Of a DNA stretch of 8,590 bases, positions 5,925 through 8,590 are shown piece by piece. Every line of letters begins with the position of its first letter. Within the stretch, counting starts at the first letter, position 1. Under the pieces are notes generated by a model. The model saw only the letters and a program-made list of their open reading frames with translations. It was not told the origin of the DNA and did not search any database. This DNA comes from Sphingomonadales bacterium. Lineage in GTDB: Bacteria; Pseudomonadota; Alphaproteobacteria; Sphingomonadales; Sphingomonadaceae. The position numbers and the translations under genes are program-made. Location: the NCBI GenBank assembly GCA_013298745.1, contig JAAFIT010000081.1, positions 1 to 8,590 on the forward strand. The letters run 5' to 3'.

Positions 5925-7736
5925 CTACCAGCCGACGGCCTGCCCGTCCTTGCGGTGATCGGAGCCGGCGGCGAAGGCCGGTGGCCCGCTGCGCTGCGGC
6001 TTGACCATGATCGCCTGATAGCCGCCGACGGCGTCACTGCCGGGCTTGCCGAGAACATGGCCCATCGCCGCCAGATCCTTGCCGACCAGCGCGTCGAGTT
6101 CGGGCTCGAGCGTCAGGCGATTGGCAACCTGGGCGTGGCGGAAGCGCGCCATGTCGGTCGCCATCTGCACATTGGCGCCAAGATCGAGGATGTTGACCAG
6201 CGCCTGGGCGTGGCCCTGCGCCTGCATGTCGCCGCCCATCAGCAGCAGCGTCATCATCGGCGCGCCATCCTTCATCACGAAGCCGGCGGCGAGGGTGTTG
6301 TAGGGCCGCTTGCCCGGCGCGATGATGTTGGGTGATTGCGGGTCAAGGCTGAACTGCACACCGCGATTGTGGAGGATCATGCCATATTCGCCGACGGTCA
6401 GCCCCGATCCCCACACCGAGGCGACCGAATTGACCAGCGCGACCATGTTGCCCTGCGCATCAGCAGTCGACAACACCACGGTGTCGCCGACGCGATCGGC
6501 GCCGCCAGAGCGGGTGACGGTCGCTTTGGCGGGATCGACCCGCGCACAGAGTGACCGTGCATAGTCCCTGGAGAGCAGGCGATCGAGCGGGACCTTCACC
6601 GCATCGGGATCGGCGTTGAAGGCAAAAAGATCGGCGTAGGCGAGCTTCTTGGCTTCGACGAGCAGGTGCCAATAGCGCGGACTGGCCGGACCGAGCGTCG
6701 CGAGCGAAGCGCCCGGCGACCAGACCGGCATGCAGATTTCCAGGATGTTTAGCATCTCAAGCGCCGCCCAACCCTGCGATGGCGGCGGCAGTTGGTATAC
6801 ATCATGGCCGCGATAGCGGGTCTGCACCGGCTCCACCCACGCCCCATGGTAATTGGCGAGATCGGCGCGAGTCATGGTGCCGCCAAGGACTTCGGATTTG
6901 GCGACAATGGCGCGCGCGATGTCGCCGCTGTAAAAGGCCGCCGCCCCCTCCTTGCGCAGCGTCTGGAAGGCGCGGCCCAGCGCCGGATTGCGAAACACCT
7001 CGCCGATTTCGGGGCGACGGCCGTCGATCAGCCAGGTAGCCAGCGTTTCGGGATCGGGCGCGGTGCAGCAGGCCTTCAACGGCAGCGCGTTGGGAAGACT
7101 CCAGTCCCCGGCGATGCGCGGCGAGACGGGAAAGCCTTCGCTGGCATAACGTTCGGCATCGGCCAGCACGTCTTTGAACCCCATGGTGCCGAAACGCTTC
7201 AGCGCCGCATCCCAGCCCCAGACCGTGCCCGGCACAGTGACGGTCAGGATGCCGAACGACGGCATGCCTGAGCCAAAGCCCCAGTTCTTCGGGTCCTTGC
7301 CATAACCGAGCGCCTTGTAGCGCGCCGGCGTCGCGCCGGTCGGCGCCGTGCCACTGGCGTTGAGCGCGTAGAGCTTGCCGTCCCTGGCGCTGTAGATGAT
7401 CATGAAGAGATCACTGGCGATGCCGGTGCTCATCGGCTCGACAACGCCAAGCACCGCCGATGCCGCGACCGCCGCATCAATGGCATTGCCACCGCGACGC
7501 AGTACCGCCAGCCCGGCTGCGCTCGCCAGCGGCTGACTGGAGGTCACCATACCGTTGCGGGCGATGACTTCAGCACGGGACTGGTACCGCCACCCTTCGA
7601 CGCGACTGCCGGGCACGGCGGCGCAGGCGGGCGCCGCGCAATCGGAGGCTGGCGTCTGGGCGAACGTGCCGCCGCTCCAGCCGCCAAACAGCACCGCCAT
7701 CGCCAGCACCACAATCCGACCGATCATCGCCGTCAT
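5925..7736 (-). CDS. Gamma-glutamyltransferase-family Ntn hydrolase, exported
   Basis: A 603-residue autoprocessing Ntn-hydrolase precursor. Residues 1-27 form a signal peptide ending FAQ, so it acts in the periplasm. The large-subunit core is seen in GGNAIDAAVAASAVLGVVEP (82-101). The predicted cleavage site and nucleophile is T419 in GDTVVLSTADAQGN, aligning with T391 of E. coli GGT. The small subunit continues with YGMILHNRG and IAPGKRPYN. Classic GGT transfers or hydrolyses the gamma-glutamyl group of glutathione. However, the residues that hold the gamma-glutamyl moiety are changed: the Arg of the REMAP motif is Ser128 (NASGTAP), the Asp before FS is Gln461, and PLSS is PYNT. It may be a YwrD-like or acylase-like member. 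ATG 7736 is used; ATG 7727 is an alternative with AGGGG nine bases upstream. First gene of the minus-strand cluster. Confidence 0.88.
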   Translation of the reverse strand: MTAMIGRIVVLAMAVLFGGWSGGTFAQTPASDCAAPACAAVPGSRVEGWRYQSRAEVIARNGMVTSSQPLASAAGLAVLRRGGNAIDAAVAASAVLGVVEPMSTGIASDLFMIIYSARDGKLYALNASGTAPTGATPARYKALGYGKDPKNWGFGSGMPSFGILTVTVPGTVWGWDAALKRFGTMGFKDVLADAERYASEGFPVSPRIAGDWSLPNALPLKACCTAPDPETLATWLIDGRRPEIGEVFRNPALGRAFQTLRKEGAAAFYSGDIARAIVAKSEVLGGTMTRADLANYHGAWVEPVQTRYRGHDVYQLPPPSQGWAALEMLNILEICMPVWSPGASLATLGPASPRYWHLLVEAKKLAYADLFAFNADPDAVKVPLDRLLSRDYARSLCARVDPAKATVTRSGGADRVGDTVVLSTADAQGNMVALVNSVASVWGSGLTVGEYGMILHNRGVQFSLDPQSPNIIAPGKRPYNTLAAGFVMKDGAPMMTLLLMGGDMQAQGHAQALVNILDLGANVQMATDMARFRHAQVANRLTLEPELDALVGKDLAAMGHVLGKPGSDAVGGYQAIMVKPQRSGPPAFAAGSDHRKDGQAVGW

Positions 7737-7888
7737 CCCCTGCCCGCCCTACGCGGCGCAGATTAATGGCCGCCACCGACGGAATGGCAAGCGTCCGAGG
7801 CGAGATGGCGGTGGCGATATGTGCGGATTTTGGCTAAGCGCGGCAAGCCGCCAGCCTGTTGGCGGCGCAGTTTTGTCAAAGGCCCCCG
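7737..7888. promoter_or_regulatory. Divergent intergenic region between ggt-like operon and thrS
   Basis: This 152-bp region must hold the thrS promoter and probably that of the seven-gene operon. It contains an 8-bp inverted repeat, CGCCACCG (7771-7778) and CGGTGGCG (7809-7816), separated by 30 bases. No confident -35/-10 hexamers could be placed on either strand. Confidence 0.4.
7847..7866 (+). promoter_or_regulatory. Short GC hairpin in thrS leader
   Basis: GCCGCCA (7847-7853) pairs perfectly with TGGCGGC (7860-7866) across a six-base loop. A TTTT run follows at 7871-7874, then the thrS Shine-Dalgarno AAAGG (7878-7882), six bases before the ATG. It could be a weak attenuator or a translational control element, or chance in G+C-rich DNA. 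Confidence 0.3.
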
Positions 7889-8590
7889 ATGTCCGACGCC
7901 ATTTCCCTGACGCTTCCCGATGGTTCCGTGCGCCAGATGCCGCGCGGCACCACCGGTGCCGATGTGGCGGCGAGCATTGGCCCGGGGCTGTTGAAGGCGG
8001 CGCTGGCGGCCAGGCTCGACGGCGAGATCGTCGATCTGTCGCGCCCGATCGAGCAGGATGCAAGGCTGGCGCTGGTGACGGCGAAGGACGAAGCCGAGGC
8101 GCTCGAACTCGTTCGCCATGATTTCGCGCATCTGCTCGCCGAAGCGGTGCAGCGGCTGTTCCCCGGCACGCAGATCACCTTTGGTCCGGCGACCGATGAC
8201 GGCTTTTATTATGATTTCGCGCCCAAGGATCGCCCGTTCACCGACGACGATTTGCCGGCGATCGAAGCCGAGATGCGCGCGCTGATCGCTGCCGACAAGA
8301 AGATCGTCCGGCAGGTGTGGAGCCGCGAGCAGCTGATCAGCCGCTGGAAGCAGCAGGGCGAGACGTTCAAGGCCGAATGGGCCGCCGAATTGCCCGGCAA
8401 CGAGGACCTGACGGTCTATTGGTCGGGTGACGACTGGCTCGACATGTGCCGCGGTCCACATCTGCCGTCGACGGGGAAGCTCGATCCGAGCGCTTTCAAG
8501 CTGACGCGGGTTTCGGGCGCCTATTGGCGCGGTGACCAGAACAACGCGATGCTGAGCCGTATCTATGGCACCGGCTGGCTCAACAAGAAG
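7889..8590 (+). CDS. thrS: Threonine--tRNA ligase (N-terminal part, continues past window)
   Basis: The first 234 codons of threonyl-tRNA synthetase, which charges tRNA-Thr and hydrolyses mischarged Ser-tRNA-Thr. Residues about 1-63 are the TGS domain (LTLPDGSVRQMP ... DIA-type helix ... LVTAKD). The editing domain follows: the zinc-like motif HDFAH gives H77 and H81, and DMCRGPH gives C187 and H191, matching H73/H77 and C182/H186 of E. coli ThrRS, so the editing site is intact. The linking motif GAYWRGDQNNAMLSRIYGT leads into the catalytic domain, which is cut by the window edge. The ATG at 7889 is preceded by AAAGG six bases upstream and aligns with the E. coli start. The gene diverges from the ggt-like operon. 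Confidence 0.97.
   Translation, partial: MSDAISLTLPDGSVRQMPRGTTGADVAASIGPGLLKAALAARLDGEIVDLSRPIEQDARLALVTAKDEAEALELVRHDFAHLLAEAVQRLFPGTQITFGPATDDGFYYDFAPKDRPFTDDDLPAIEAEMRALIAADKKIVRQVWSREQLISRWKQQGETFKAEWAAELPGNEDLTVYWSGDDWLDMCRGPHLPSTGKLDPSAFKLTRVSGAYWRGDQNNAMLSRIYGTGWLNKK

Noticed and set aside
8129..8143. Apparent loss of a His in the ThrRS sequence HLLAE, where E. coli has HLLGH
   Set aside because: The editing-site HxxxH is the preceding HDFAH (H77, H81), which is intact; the Glu is in a non-catalytic position.

Overview
The window is G+C-rich chromosomal DNA whose gene content points to an alphaproteobacterium, most likely of the order Sphingomonadales. The clues are a PEPxxWA-type PEP-CTERM protein, a tandem-HTH/alpha-beta hydrolase fusion, an ABHD10-like hydrolase, and a threonyl-tRNA synthetase with the HDFAH editing motif. 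This assignment rests on protein character, not on a database search.

Layout. Positions 1-1265 (minus) hold the N-terminal 421 codons of a protein with a PAS-like region, two LuxR-like helix-turn-helix segments and the start of an alpha/beta hydrolase domain; its C-terminus lies beyond the left edge. It diverges from a secreted PEP-CTERM protein (1432-2184, plus). The 166-bp space between them carries a small dyad (CCCCA-AA-TGGGG). A 272-bp non-autonomous element (2184-2455) with 25-bp perfect terminal inverted repeats, flanking TA dinucleotides and two large internal hairpins sits between the PEP-CTERM gene and the convergent gloB. Removing it reconstructs a junction where the two genes' stop codons overlapped, so the insertion changed neither protein.

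From 7736 down to 2455 the minus strand carries seven tightly packed genes: gamma-glutamyltransferase-like enzyme, ABHD10-like alpha/beta hydrolase, secreted TPR protein, hot-dog thioesterase, glyoxalase I, an 84-residue pentapeptide-like repeat protein, and glyoxalase II. Four of the six junctions are either one- or four-base stop/start overlaps (TGATG, GTGA, TGATG, ATGA); the other two are gaps of about 40 bp. The set looks like one operon. gloA and gloB make a complete glutathione-dependent methylglyoxal detoxification pathway. The ggt-like gene at the head suggests a wider glutathione link, but its gamma-glutamyl-binding residues are substituted and its substrate is uncertain.

Divergent from this operon, thrS begins at 7889 (plus) and runs off the right edge. 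The 152-bp intergenic space probably holds both promoters and has a short hairpin just before the thrS ribosome-binding site. No tRNA, rRNA, CRISPR array or intact transposase gene was seen.
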